A stretch of 64,000 nt of DNA. It comes from an uncultured Campylobacter sp. (GTDB lineage Bacteria > Actinomycetota > Actinomycetes > Mycobacteriales > Mycobacteriaceae). The stretch is from positions 12,770 to 76,769 of the forward strand of contig CAMIME010000004.1 of the NCBI GenBank assembly GCA_946221035.1. Direction: 5' to 3'. Shown here piece after piece: positions 6,666 to 16,242 of the stretch (position 1 is its first letter; every line of letters begins with the position of its first letter). The position numbers and the translations under genes were made by a program. The notes under the pieces were generated by a model. That model was not told the origin of the DNA. It did no database searches and saw only the letters and a list, made by a program, of their open reading frames with translations.

Positions 6666-9600
6666 ATGCATTTGAAATCGCTGACGCTGAAGGGGTTTAA
6701 GTCCTTCGCGTCGGCGACCACGATGAAGTTCGAGCCGGGCATTTGCGCGGTGGTGGGGCCGAACGGCTCGGGCAAGTCGAACGTGGTGGATGCGCTCGCG
6801 TGGGTGATGGGCGAGCAGGGGGCGAAGAATCTCCGCGGCGGGAAGATGGAAGATGTCATCTTCGCGGGCGCCGGTGAGCGCAAGCCGCTGGGGCGCGCGG
6901 AGGTGACGCTGACCTTTGATAACACGGACAAGCGCCTGCCCATCGACTACACGGATGTAGCGATCACGCGGCGCATGTTCCGCGACGGCGCGAGCGAGTA
7001 CGAAATCAACGGCTCGAAAGCGCGGCTCATGGACATCCAGGAGCTGCTGTCGGATTCGGGCATCGGCCGCGAAATGCACATCATCGTTGGCCAGGGCAAG
7101 CTCTCGGAGATCCTGGAATCGCGGCCCGAGGAGCGCCGTGCCTACATCGAGGAAGCTGCGGGCGTACTCAAGCACCGCCGCCGCAAGGAGAAGGCGCAGC
7201 GCAAGCTCGCTGGCATGCAGGCGAACTTGGACCGTCTCACCGATCTCACCCAGGAGCTGGGCAAACAACTTAAACCCCTTGCACGTCAAGCCGAGGCCGC
7301 CAAGAAGGGCGCGACCATTCAGGCCACGTTGCGCGAGGCTCGGCTCAACATCGCGGGCCATCAGGTGGTCACCCTGCAAGCGGAGCTTGACAGTGCGACG
7401 CGCTCCGCCGCCGCGGCCGCCGAGCGGGTGGCGGAAATTGAAGCGGCCCACGAGGAGGCCGTTGAGCAGCTGGAAGGCTTGGAGGCCGAGCAGCAGGAAG
7501 CGCAACCACAGCTGGAACAGGTGCGCCAGCTGTGGCTGACGCTGTCCACCCTGCTTGAGCGTGCGGGAGCCACCCGCCGCGTTGCGCAGGAGCGCGCCAC
7601 CCACGACGGTGTCGCTCCCTATGCGGGCCAAGATCCGGATGAGCTCCTCGCCCGGGCCGAGGTCGCCGACGAACGCTACGCCGCAGCACTCGAGGCAGCG
7701 GAGGAGGCCGCCGAGCGCCTCGAGGAGGTCCGCGAGCGCGTCGCCGAGGCGCAGGAAACCTACGACGCCGCGGAGCGTGAGCACCTCGCTCAGGTGCGCG
7801 CGATCGCCGATAAGCGCGAGGGCGTTGTGCGCTTACTGGCCCAGGAGGAATCGCAGGCGGCGGCGGTCGCGTCGGCTGAAGAGGAGCTCCGGCGGATCGA
7901 GGAAGCCCTGGCGGAGGCCCGGTCGCGTGCGCGGGGTGCGGACGGGGAGGTGGCGGAGGTCGTCGATAAGCTTGCGGCGATTGAAGCCGAACGCTCGCCG
8001 CTTGACGACGCCCACGTGCGCGCCCACACCGAATCCGACGCCGCCGAAAAGCGCCTGGAGCAGCTGCGGGCGGCGCAGCGGGAGCGCGAGCGGGCGGTGG
8101 CGTCGCTGGAATCTCGCATTGCCACGCTTCGGGAGCAAGCGCCGAAGGTCCACGCCGCCGACGTGTTAATGGCGTTTGAGCCGCTTGCGGGGCTGGTCGC
8201 GGCTGAGCCCGGACTGGATACCGCGCTGGCCGCGGCGCTTGGTCCGCACGCCGAGGCGCTCGCCGGCAGGGTCACCGAGGATGTCCTGCACACGATGGCC
8301 GACGCGCAGCGCAGCGTGGTGGTGGACGCGCGCGGGGGCTCCGGGTGGCGCATGGATACGGACGTGGAGGTGGATTGGCTGCTCGATCACCTCACGGTTC
8401 ATCCGAGCGTGCTGGGCCCGGTGACCAGGTTGCTGGCCGACGTTGCGCTCGCCCCCGACGCGTCAGCCGCGCTAGTGCTGGTGGAGGCAGACCCGCGCCT
8501 GCGCGCCGTTACTGCAGACGGGGTGCTCGCGGGCGAAGGCTGGGTGGCGGCGGGCTCCGGAAGCGTAACGACGGTCGAGGTCAACGCCCAGATCGACACC
8601 GCGCGCGAGGAACTCGAGGTGGCAAAGACGCAGCTGGAGGAGCTTGCCGGCACCCTTGAAGGCGCCACGGTTGCTGCCGACGAGGCCCGCGTGGCGGCCG
8701 CGGGCGCGAAGGCGGCGCTTCGTGAACACGACACCGAACTCGAATCCTGGCGCCGCGACCACGCCAGACTCGCCCGCCAAGCAGAGAGCGCAAAGCAGGA
8801 GCACGAGCGCGCCGCGGCACGGGCCACGGAGGCTGAAGCGCGCATCGCCCAGCGGCGCGCTGAGCTGGAAGAAACGCGCGACCGCCTGGCCCGCGCTGAC
8901 CAGGACGCCGCCGCCACACCCGAGGACGTGCCCACGGACGCACGCGACGCCGCCCGCGCCGAGCTCAACCAGGCCCGCTCGCTGGAGATGGAGGCCACGT
9001 TGGCGTCGCGCACCGCTCAGCAGGCCGCGGAATCCGAGGCGGGGCGCGGGGACGCCCTGCGACGCCAGGCGGAGCAGGAGCGGCAGGCGAAGGCGCGGCA
9101 CGAGGCCGCCGTGGCAAGGAAGAGGGCCGAGGCGGAGGTGGCGGAGGTCGTCGCTAAGCATTCGCTCGAGCTCATCGGGCGGATTGAGGCGGCGCTTGCG
9201 CGAGCGGCGGCCGAGCGCGACGAGCTGACCGCGCGCGTGGCCTCGCTGCAGAGTCAGGTGCAGCAGGCGCGCAGCCAGGTCAGCGCGGTGCGCCAGCAGC
9301 TGGCGCGACTGCAGGACAGCGCGCATGCGTCCGACATCGCGCGCTCGCAGGCGCAAGTGCGCATCGACGAGGCCGAGCAGAAGGTGACCGAAACCCTCGG
9401 CATCTCCGCCGCGGATCTGGTCGCGGGGTATACACCAGGCCCCGACTTCGACATCGAGGCGGAGCGGGCGCGGCTCACGCAGGCGGAGAAGGACCTGCGC
9501 GCGTTGGGCAAGGTCAACCCGCTGGCGCTGGAGGAGTACAAGGCGCTGGAGGAACGCTACACGTTTTTGAGCACCCAGCTTGACGACGTCATCCGTGCAC

Positions 9601-10121
9601 GCAAGGACCTCGCAGGCGTAATCGAGGACGTCGACGCGCAGATCCTGCAGCTGTTCACGGACGCTTGGCGTGACGTCGAGGCCGAATTCCCCCGCGTCTT
9701 TCACACGCTGTTCCCGGGTGGTGAGGCGAGGCTCGTGCTCACCGACCCCGACGACATGCTCGCCACCGGCATCGAGATGGAGGCGCGACCGCCCGGCAAG
9801 CGCGTCAAACGCCTGTCTTTGTTGTCGGGCGGCGAGAAATCGCTCACCGCGCTTGCGTTCCTCGTGGCCATCTTCCGCGCGCGCCCCAGCCCGTTCTACG
9901 TGCTCGACGAGGTGGAGGCAGCGCTTGACGACGTCAACCTCCGGCGCCTCATCGCCTTGCTAGAGGAGCTGCGGCAGGATTCCCAGCTCATCGTGATCAC
10001 CCACCAGAAACCGACAATGGACGTGGCGAACGTGCTCTACGGCGTGACCATGCGCGGCGACGGTGTGACGCGCGTGCTGTCCCAGCGCATGCAGCCTGCG
10101 GGGGCAGCTCCCGCCGAGTAG
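6666..10121 (+). CDS. smc: Chromosome partition protein SMC
   Basis: ATPase of the condensin complex, loaded at ParB/parS and acting with ScpA/ScpB to align chromosome arms. 1151 residues: Walker A GPNGSGKSN at 31-39, a long coiled coil, a hinge from about residue 500 to 660, a second coiled coil, then the ABC signature LLSGGEKSL near 1050 and Walker B FYVLDEVEAALDD near 1078. The coils are extremely rich in Ala, Glu and Arg. The leaderless promoter sits in the 80-nt gap behind the Fic antitoxin. scpA and scpB are not in this window. Complete and of normal length. Confidence 0.98.
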   Translation: MHLKSLTLKGFKSFASATTMKFEPGICAVVGPNGSGKSNVVDALAWVMGEQGAKNLRGGKMEDVIFAGAGERKPLGRAEVTLTFDNTDKRLPIDYTDVAITRRMFRDGASEYEINGSKARLMDIQELLSDSGIGREMHIIVGQGKLSEILESRPEERRAYIEEAAGVLKHRRRKEKAQRKLAGMQANLDRLTDLTQELGKQLKPLARQAEAAKKGATIQATLREARLNIAGHQVVTLQAELDSATRSAAAAAERVAEIEAAHEEAVEQLEGLEAEQQEAQPQLEQVRQLWLTLSTLLERAGATRRVAQERATHDGVAPYAGQDPDELLARAEVADERYAAALEAAEEAAERLEEVRERVAEAQETYDAAEREHLAQVRAIADKREGVVRLLAQEESQAAAVASAEEELRRIEEALAEARSRARGADGEVAEVVDKLAAIEAERSPLDDAHVRAHTESDAAEKRLEQLRAAQRERERAVASLESRIATLREQAPKVHAADVLMAFEPLAGLVAAEPGLDTALAAALGPHAEALAGRVTEDVLHTMADAQRSVVVDARGGSGWRMDTDVEVDWLLDHLTVHPSVLGPVTRLLADVALAPDASAALVLVEADPRLRAVTADGVLAGEGWVAAGSGSVTTVEVNAQIDTAREELEVAKTQLEELAGTLEGATVAADEARVAAAGAKAALREHDTELESWRRDHARLARQAESAKQEHERAAARATEAEARIAQRRAELEETRDRLARADQDAAATPEDVPTDARDAARAELNQARSLEMEATLASRTAQQAAESEAGRGDALRRQAEQERQAKARHEAAVARKRAEAEVAEVVAKHSLELIGRIEAALARAAAERDELTARVASLQSQVQQARSQVSAVRQQLARLQDSAHASDIARSQAQVRIDEAEQKVTETLGISAADLVAGYTPGPDFDIEAERARLTQAEKDLRALGKVNPLALEEYKALEERYTFLSTQLDDVIRARKDLAGVIEDVDAQILQLFTDAWRDVEAEFPRVFHTLFPGGEARLVLTDPDDMLATGIEMEARPPGKRVKRLSLLSGGEKSLTALAFLVAIFRARPSPFYVLDEVEAALDDVNLRRLIALLEELRQDSQLIVITHQKPTMDVANVLYGVTMRGDGVTRVLSQRMQPAGAAPAE
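7955..7971 (+). repeat. 17-bp form GGAGGTCGTCGATAAGC in smc
   Basis: Exact 17-mer inside smc, encoding part of a coiled-coil segment with Val-Val-Asp-Lys. The same 17-mer occurs exactly at 29932 and 56484. A one-mismatch copy lies at 9143-9159, also in smc. Confidence 0.65.
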
Positions 10122-10124
10122 TAT
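10119..10124 (+). promoter_or_regulatory. -10 hexamer TAGTAT, lipoprotein gene
   Basis: TAGTAT overlaps the smc stop codon and would start a short leader carrying the GGAGAAAGG ribosome site at 10137-10145. Confidence 0.4.
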
Positions 10125-10151
10125 CATCCGAAAGTTGGAGAAAGGATGGAA

Positions 10152-10493
10152 ATGTCAGCTTTACGTACTGCCGGGGTTATCGGTGTTGTTGCGTTGACGC
10201 TCTTTGCGGGAGGGTGCTCCGCTACAACGGATCTCGACGACACCTACACCAAAGTTGAGTCGTCCGGTGGGGAGAACCTGACCAGCACTCTCACAATCGA
10301 CGGCGGAGATTGCACGCTCCACCACGCTGCCGAGCCTGGGGGCGTAGAGCACGACGAGACGTGCACCGTCGATGGCGATCACCTCGTGTTTACCGAGGGT
10401 GGCGGAGAAGCACGGTTGCCGGTGGCCAAGACTGACGACGGGGATGTGAGGATCGGTCTCGGTGACGGGGAGCTCTACCAGCGGAGTCACTAG
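10152..10493 (+). CDS. Small putative lipoprotein
   Basis: 113 residues with an N-terminal hydrophobic signal ending FAGGC, Cys22 being the likely lipidated residue; the lipobox is slightly atypical (Ala at -3). The mature part is small, acidic and has two further Cys that could form a disulfide. I recognise no domain. ATG 10152 is chosen over ATG 10146 because the ribosome site GGAGAAAGG ends at 10145, leaving proper spacing only for 10152. It lies between smc and ftsY and is not obviously tied to either. Confidence 0.75.
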   Translation: MSALRTAGVIGVVALTLFAGGCSATTDLDDTYTKVESSGGENLTSTLTIDGGDCTLHHAAEPGGVEHDETCTVDGDHLVFTEGGGEARLPVAKTDDGDVRIGLGDGELYQRSH

Positions 10494-10536
10494 AGCTTTC
10501 CTGGTGCCCGCTCCCGCGTGATGGCGACGGGGCTGG

Positions 10537-10542
10537 CACACT
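10537..10542 (+). promoter_or_regulatory. -10 hexamer CACACT, ftsY
   Basis: CACACT ends 7 nt before ATG 10550, matching the leaderless spacing seen elsewhere, with C for the first T. Confidence 0.4.
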
Positions 10543-10549
10543 GGAGCCC

Positions 10550-12136
10550 ATGGATCTCAATGCCTTAGTAAATAGCACTGCATTTTGGATCGTCCTTGCA
10601 GTCATCGTCATCGCACTGATCATCGCCGGTGTCATTGTCGCGGGTAAGAAGCGCAAGGAAAACAAGACCATCTCTTTTGAGAAGGTTGAGGAACCCAAGG
10701 AGCTGACGCAGCAGGAGAAGTCCGGGAATTACCAGGCCAAGGGCGGGTTTAACTTCGTTCAGGCTGACGCTCAGCCGGCTGAGCCGGTCCCGGTGCGTAA
10801 GGAACCGGTGCAGATAAAGCCGGTGGCGGTGGAGCCGGAGCCGGCAGTGGAGCCCGAACCGATTTCGGAACCCGCACCGGTGGAGCCGGAGCCGGTATTG
10901 GAGCCCGAACCGATTTCCGAACCCACACCGGTGGAGCCGGAGCCGGTCGCGGAGCCTGAACCGATCGTAGAGCCGGAGTCCGAGCCGGTTGCGGAGCCCG
11001 AACCGATTGTCGAGGCCGAACCCGACCTCCCGGCGCCAGCGGAGACCCCGGCTGAGCCGGAGATCCCGGAGACCGAGGTGCGCGAGGCCGAAGAAGCTGC
11101 TGAAGCGGCGGCGGTCACAGCTGAGAAGGCGGAGGAAGCGCGCGTTAGTGAGGCCGCGCCGTCGGAAGAGGCGGTGGTTGTGGAGGCACCCGCCGACGAG
11201 CCGTTGGATGAAATTGCTCCGGCGGCGGGTCGCATGGGCAAGCTGCGCGGGCGCCTGTCACGCTCGCAGAATGCGATCGGCCAGGGCCTGCTGGGCATCC
11301 TCACCGCGGGCGACCTGGATGATGATGCCTGGGAGGAGATCGAGGACACGCTGATCATGGCGGACCTCGGTGCTGAGCTGACGATGAAAGTCACGGACAA
11401 TCTGCGCGAGAAGATTGCCGAGCGCGGTGTGGAAACCGAAGAGCAGGCCCGTGCGATGCTGCGGGAGACCCTGATTGAGGCCGCACGCCCCGAGCTTGAT
11501 CGCTCCATCAAGGCAATGCCTAACGACGGCAAACCGGCCGTGATCTTGGTCGTCGGCGTGAACGGCACCGGCAAGACCACGACCACGGGCAAGCTCGCGC
11601 GTGTGCTGGTGTCGATGGGCCACTCGGTCGTCCTGGGCGCCGCAGATACGTTCCGTGCTGCGGCGGCGGATCAGTTGGAGACCTGGGGTCGTCGTGTCGG
11701 CGCAACCACGGTGCGCGGCAAGGAAGGTGCGGACCCGGCCTCCGTGGCGTTCGACGCTGTGGCCGCGGGTGTGCAGGAAGGCGCGGACGTGGTCATCGTC
11801 GATACGGCGGGGCGCCTGCACACGTCGACCGGTCTGATGGATCAGCTGGGCAAGGTCAAGCGTGTGGTGGAGAAGAAGAGCAACGTCGACGAGGTGCTCC
11901 TCGTGCTCGATGCCACGGTGGGGCAGAACGGCATCATGCAGGCGCGTGTCTTCCGTGATGTTGTGGACATCACCGGTGTGGTCTTGACCAAGCTCGATGG
12001 CACCGCGAAGGGCGGCATCGTCTTCCAGGTGCAGGAGGAATTGGGTGTGCCTGTGAAGCTGGTTGGTCTTGGTGAGGGCGCGGATGACCTTGCGCCGTTC
12101 GAGGTCGAGAGCTTCGTTGACGCGCTTCTGGGCTAA
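10550..12136 (+). CDS. ftsY: Signal recognition particle receptor FtsY
   Basis: SRP receptor GTPase that docks Ffh-ribosome complexes at the membrane. 528 residues: an N-terminal transmembrane helix (about residues 12-33), which E. coli FtsY lacks but actinobacterial FtsY has; a low-complexity acidic Pro-Glu linker to about residue 160; then the NG domain with GVNGTGKTTTT, DTFRAAA, DTAGRL and TKLDGTAKGG. The linker contains three in-frame 51-bp DNA repeats (10829-10981). ffh follows 78 nt later with its own promoter. Confidence 0.97.
   Translation: MDLNALVNSTAFWIVLAVIVIALIIAGVIVAGKKRKENKTISFEKVEEPKELTQQEKSGNYQAKGGFNFVQADAQPAEPVPVRKEPVQIKPVAVEPEPAVEPEPISEPAPVEPEPVLEPEPISEPTPVEPEPVAEPEPIVEPESEPVAEPEPIVEAEPDLPAPAETPAEPEIPETEVREAEEAAEAAAVTAEKAEEARVSEAAPSEEAVVVEAPADEPLDEIAPAAGRMGKLRGRLSRSQNAIGQGLLGILTAGDLDDDAWEEIEDTLIMADLGAELTMKVTDNLREKIAERGVETEEQARAMLRETLIEAARPELDRSIKAMPNDGKPAVILVVGVNGTGKTTTTGKLARVLVSMGHSVVLGAADTFRAAAADQLETWGRRVGATTVRGKEGADPASVAFDAVAAGVQEGADVVIVDTAGRLHTSTGLMDQLGKVKRVVEKKSNVDEVLLVLDATVGQNGIMQARVFRDVVDITGVVLTKLDGTAKGGIVFQVQEELGVPVKLVGLGEGADDLAPFEVESFVDALLG
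10829..10981 (+). repeat. 51-bp tandem repeat, about 3 copies, in ftsY
   Basis: Units at 10829, 10880 and 10931 each encode 17 residues of the type VEPEPxxEPEPISEPxP. The third copy diverges toward its end. The repeat keeps frame and lies in the acidic linker, so copy number could change without disrupting FtsY. Confidence 0.8.
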
Positions 12137-12167
12137 ACCGGATGTGAGAACCGGCGGGGGCACGCGT

Positions 12168-12173
12168 TAGGCT
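12168..12173 (+). promoter_or_regulatory. -10 hexamer TAGGCT, ffh
   Basis: TAGGCT would start ffh transcription about 44 nt before its GTG, giving a leader that carries the AAAAGGGAG ribosome site. Confidence 0.4.
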
Positions 12174-12223
12174 GGAGCGAACTCAAACCAGCAATAGCTA
12201 TCAGCGAAAAGGGAGTGCCCACC

Positions 12224-13858
12224 GTGTTCGAGTCATTGTCCGACCGCCTTCAATCAGCCCTCGGCGGACTTCGTGGCAAGGGCAAGCTCACTGAGGCGGA
12301 TATCAACGCGACGGCGCGCGAGATCCGCATCGCGCTGCTTGAGGCGGACGTGTCGCTGCCAGTGGTTCGCACGTTTATCAAGCGTGTGAAGGAACGTGCG
12401 CTGGGGGCGGATGTCTCCGCGGCGCTGAACCCCGCGCAGCAAGTGATCAAGATTGTCGACGAGGAGCTGACCAACATCCTCGGCGGCGAGACCCGTCGCC
12501 TGCAGATGGCGAAGAACCCGCCGACGGTGATCATGCTCGCCGGTTTGCAGGGTGCGGGTAAGACGACGCTCGCCGGCAAGCTGGCAAACCACCTGAAAAA
12601 GCAGGGCCACACCCCGATTCTGGTGGCCTGCGACCTGCAACGCCCCGGAGCCGTCCAGCAGCTGCAGATCGTGGGCGAGCGCGCTGGCGTGCCGACGTTC
12701 GCGCCGGACCCGGGCACCTCGATCGATTCCTACGGCCACGAGATGGGCACGTCCCATGGTGACCCGGTCGCGGTGGCTCAGCAGGGCATCGAGTACGCGA
12801 CGCAGCAGAAAAATGATGTGGTGATCATCGATACGGCGGGTCGCCTGGGTATCGACGAGACCTTGATGACGCAGGCGCGCAACATCCGCGATGCGGTAAA
12901 CCCGGATGAGGTCCTCTTCGTCATCGACGCGATGATCGGCCAGGATGCGGTGAAGACCGCGGAGGCCTTCGCGGAGGGCGTGGACTTCACTGGCGTGGTG
13001 CTGACGAAGCTCGACGGCGACGCCCGCGGCGGCGCGGCGCTTTCCATCCGCGAGGTCACCGGCAAACCTATCCTGTTCGCGTCTACGGGTGAGAAGCTCG
13101 ACGACTTTGACGTCTTCCACCCCGAGCGCATGGCCAGCCGCATTCTGGGCATGGGCGACTTGCTGTCTCTGATTGAGCAGGCGGAGCAGACATACAACGA
13201 GCAAGATGCTGAGGCTGCGGCGAACAAGCTGGCCACAGGTGAGCTCACGCTCGAGGACTTCTTGGATCAGCTGCTGATGATCCGCCGAATGGGCCCCATC
13301 GGCAACCTGTTGAAGATGATGCCGGGCGGCAAGGCCATGAACGAGATGGCGGACATGGTGGATGAGAAGCAGCTGGACCGCATCCAGGCGATCATCCGCG
13401 GTATGACGCCGGAGGAGCGCCAAGACCCGAAGATTCTCAATGCGTCGAGACGCAAGCGCATTGCTAACGGCTCGGGCGTGACGGTTGCGGACGTCAACCA
13501 GCTCGTGGAGCGCTTCTTTGAGGCGAAGAAGATGATGGGGCAGATGGCAAGCCAGTTCGGCCTGCCGGGCATGCCCGGAATGGGCGGCCGGAGCGCCACG
13601 AAGAAGAAGCCGAAGGGGCGCAAGGGCAAAAACGGCAAGCGCAAGCCGGCGAAGCAGCGTCCTGCTGCGCCGAAGATGCCGGGCGGTATGCCCGGCGGGT
13701 TCCCGGGGATGCCCGGCATGCCCGGTATGCCCGGCGGCATGCCGGACATGAAGGACCTGGAGAAGCTGCAGGAGCAGCTTCCGGCAGGCATGCAAGGCCT
13801 CGACCTGAACAACCTCGACTTCAACGAGGCGATGAAGCGGATGGGGAAGTTCCGCTAA
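12224..13858 (+). CDS. ffh: Signal recognition particle protein Ffh
   Basis: GTPase that binds 4.5S RNA and signal sequences. 544 residues: N domain, G domain with LQGAGKTTLAGKLA near residue 105 and DTAGRLGID near 203, and a methionine-rich M domain with GNLLKMMPGGKAM. After it comes a basic stretch and a tail rich in Gly, Met and Pro (about residues 445-510). GTG 12224 (MFESLSDRL) is preferred to GTG 12215 because the ribosome site GGGAG ends at 12215. The stop is immediately followed by the convergent stop of the acyltransferase gene. Confidence 0.97.
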   Translation: MFESLSDRLQSALGGLRGKGKLTEADINATAREIRIALLEADVSLPVVRTFIKRVKERALGADVSAALNPAQQVIKIVDEELTNILGGETRRLQMAKNPPTVIMLAGLQGAGKTTLAGKLANHLKKQGHTPILVACDLQRPGAVQQLQIVGERAGVPTFAPDPGTSIDSYGHEMGTSHGDPVAVAQQGIEYATQQKNDVVIIDTAGRLGIDETLMTQARNIRDAVNPDEVLFVIDAMIGQDAVKTAEAFAEGVDFTGVVLTKLDGDARGGAALSIREVTGKPILFASTGEKLDDFDVFHPERMASRILGMGDLLSLIEQAEQTYNEQDAEAAANKLATGELTLEDFLDQLLMIRRMGPIGNLLKMMPGGKAMNEMADMVDEKQLDRIQAIIRGMTPEERQDPKILNASRRKRIANGSGVTVADVNQLVERFFEAKKMMGQMASQFGLPGMPGMGGRSATKKKPKGRKGKNGKRKPAKQRPAAPKMPGGMPGGFPGMPGMPGMPGGMPDMKDLEKLQEQLPAGMQGLDLNNLDFNEAMKRMGKFR

Positions 13859-16000
13859 CTACCCGTGCGCGATGCCCAGGGCATCGAACACGGGGCGCAG
13901 TTCATTCCACAGCAGCGGCTGCAGCGAGGCTGCGTACGCGTTAGAGATGTGGTTCTGGTCCCGGTAGACGAAGACGTTGCCAATCTGCGGCGGGCAGGTG
14001 TCGTCGGGGCAGAACCACCCGGATGTGTCCACGTGCCACCGGCCCTCCCACTCTTCGAAGTAAGGTGCCGAGGGGTCCTCGGGGCCGTAGGCGACGTCAC
14101 GCTCCATCGAGCAATGGCGCTGGGAGTTGCCGGCGACGATGCAGATGTTCGGGTCCATCGGGTTTCCCAGGACATCGAAAATCCACGGATTGTCGCGCAA
14201 CCCGAAGAACGGGATGCCGGCGTCGCTGAAGCGCTGCCACAGGTTGACGTAGGTGTCGGGCACGAAGTCCTGGGATGCGGCGCCCTCGCCGGCGACCCCC
14301 GCCGGCCGGGTGGAGTTTGAAATCACTAGGTCTGGTCGCATTTCCATGAGTTCGGTGACCACGTTTTCGCCCCATTCGGCGCACTCGGGCGAGACGAAGT
14401 CGTTCGCCGGGTCGGCGGGTCCACCCGAGACGATCGGACACGCCTGGCGGACGAACGGCACGACCTTGAAGTGGTGTTCGCGCCCAAGTGCGTCGAGGGG
14501 GATGACGTAGGGCTCAATGTGGGAGCCGCCCACGAGCGCGACCGTGGTCGTCGCAGCGACGTCGCCGTACACGCAATCCGGGCCGGGCATCGCATCGGGC
14601 GCGCCGGGGATGAAGATCATGCACCCTTCCTCCCCGATGGGCGGGAATATCCCGGCAATGAGCGCTGGGTCGGGTCGCGGTGGCACAGCCGGCGCCTGCG
14701 CACCGGTGAGTGACCTGGCGCCGGGGTAGATCGCAGGATCGAGCGGCCTATCGGCTACATTCACCCGGTGTTCCCACAGTGGCTGGATCGCTAGGACGAT
14801 TGCCATCAGCGCCGCAGTAAACACTCCGCCGAGCATCCGGAACGCCCCGGACCAGGTGTGCAGGGCCTCGCGCGCTTCCGCTACAGGCTGGTCGGTGGCC
14901 AACGGGCGGGGGCGGTGCTGGCGCAGGGGGTCCTCAACCAGGGTGTGAGTGATGTGGGCGAGCGCAAGCGAGACCGCAATGACCACCAGCCCCGCGAGCG
15001 GCGGGGGAGTGTCGTAGCCCGCCACACCGGAGACGATGATCAGCAGCGGCCAATGCCACAGGTACAGGGAGTACGCGACCTGTCCCAGCCAGGTCATGGG
15101 CTTCGAAGCAAGTATCGACGACACCGGGTTCGCGTTGCCGGACAACACCACCAGCGCCGCGCCCATCAACGGGATGAGGGTCAGCGGCCCGGGGAAAGCG
15201 AGCGAGGTCGGGATGAGGAACCCGGTGGCCGCGATCATGGCGACGCCGGCACCGGCGGTAAGGCCCGCCGTGGGGCGTGGAAGGAAAAGCTTGTCTGGGA
15301 CGAAGGCGAGGAGGGCGCCGAGGGACAGCTCCCACGCACGGGAGAAGGTGGAGTAGTAGTTCGCGGGGGTGCCCACGAGGCCGAAGCGGGAGGCGTAGGC
15401 GAAGGAGACCACCGTGATCACCGCCAGCACCGCGATGGCCCCGCGGCGCGCCTTGGCAGGCTCTACGCCGCCTTTGCGTACGGCAAGGGCCACCACCCAG
15501 CCCATGAGGATGGCGAAGACGTAGAACTGTCCCTGCACGCTCATGGACCACAGGTGCTGCAGCGGGGAGGTGTCCTGGCCCGCGGCGGCGTAGTCGAGCT
15601 CCTGGGAGGTCAGCTCCCAGTTTTGGAAGTAGAGCACCGACGCGGTGAATTGGCGGGCGAGCTCGGAGTTCATCCGCTCGGGCGTCAGTGCGAGCACACC
15701 GACCAGTGTGGCGGCCAGGACCACGGCAAGTGCCGGCAGAAGTCTGCGGATCGTGCGCCACAGTGGCCACCACGGGTTGAGGTTCGGGTTCGGCCGCAGC
15801 GCGTAACGCAGCTGGCCACCGAGGAAGAAGTAGCCGGACAGTAGAAGGAAGACATCGACACCGCCGGAGACGCGTCCAACGAACACGTGGAAGATGACCA
15901 CGAGTGCGATCGCGAACCCGCGCATCCCGTCTAAATCCACGCGGTAGGCAGTTGAACCCCCGGTAGGTCGGGCTTGCGAAGTGGGTGCCAATTCTGTCAC
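13859..16000 (-). CDS. Membrane acyltransferase (OafA/YrhL type) with C-terminal SGNH domain
   Basis: 713 residues. The N-terminal half is an acyltransferase-3 domain with about ten membrane helices; it begins YRVDLDGMRGFAIALVVIFHV, containing the conserved His. The C-terminal half is an extracytoplasmic SGNH-hydrolase-like domain with GGSH as the nucleophile block and YRDQNHIS as the Asp-His block. Such fusions move acetyl or other acyl groups onto surface glycans or lipids. GTG 16000 is my preferred start; a TTG at 16048 is in frame and would add 16 residues. The target is unknown. Confidence 0.88.
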   Translation of the reverse strand: MTELAPTSQARPTGGSTAYRVDLDGMRGFAIALVVIFHVFVGRVSGGVDVFLLLSGYFFLGGQLRYALRPNPNLNPWWPLWRTIRRLLPALAVVLAATLVGVLALTPERMNSELARQFTASVLYFQNWELTSQELDYAAAGQDTSPLQHLWSMSVQGQFYVFAILMGWVVALAVRKGGVEPAKARRGAIAVLAVITVVSFAYASRFGLVGTPANYYSTFSRAWELSLGALLAFVPDKLFLPRPTAGLTAGAGVAMIAATGFLIPTSLAFPGPLTLIPLMGAALVVLSGNANPVSSILASKPMTWLGQVAYSLYLWHWPLLIIVSGVAGYDTPPPLAGLVVIAVSLALAHITHTLVEDPLRQHRPRPLATDQPVAEAREALHTWSGAFRMLGGVFTAALMAIVLAIQPLWEHRVNVADRPLDPAIYPGARSLTGAQAPAVPPRPDPALIAGIFPPIGEEGCMIFIPGAPDAMPGPDCVYGDVAATTTVALVGGSHIEPYVIPLDALGREHHFKVVPFVRQACPIVSGGPADPANDFVSPECAEWGENVVTELMEMRPDLVISNSTRPAGVAGEGAASQDFVPDTYVNLWQRFSDAGIPFFGLRDNPWIFDVLGNPMDPNICIVAGNSQRHCSMERDVAYGPEDPSAPYFEEWEGRWHVDTSGWFCPDDTCPPQIGNVFVYRDQNHISNAYAASLQPLLWNELRPVFDALGIAHG

Positions 16001-16189
16001 AACTGAAAAACTTACCGCTCGGAGCTGGAAACTCAGATTTGGGTTCAACGGCGCTGGGCAGGTACAGTTCCACAGGTTGTCTGGCGGCGTGCCGCCACGA
16101 CACGTTCATTCTGCGTCCGAGCCGGACCCGGCAATGCGCCGACCGGCCAGTCACACGCAGGTTAAAGAAGAAGGGTTGAACCGGTCTTT

Positions 16190-16200
16190 CGTCGATAAGC
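16190..16200 (+). repeat. Dispersed word CGTCGATAAGC upstream of rpsP
   Basis: Exact noncoding copy 42 nt before the rpsP start, preceded by T. Confidence 0.6.
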
Positions 16201-16242
16201 GAAAGGCGTCCGCACTGCCCAGTGACCGTAAGGATTTGAATC

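Noticed and set aside
10829..10981. CRISPR-like array
   Set aside because: Units are contiguous, in frame and encode the FtsY linker; there are no spacers.
12254..13795. A 513-codon - strand frame opposite ffh
   Set aside because: Shadow of ffh codon structure; composition rich in His, Arg and Leu without domains.
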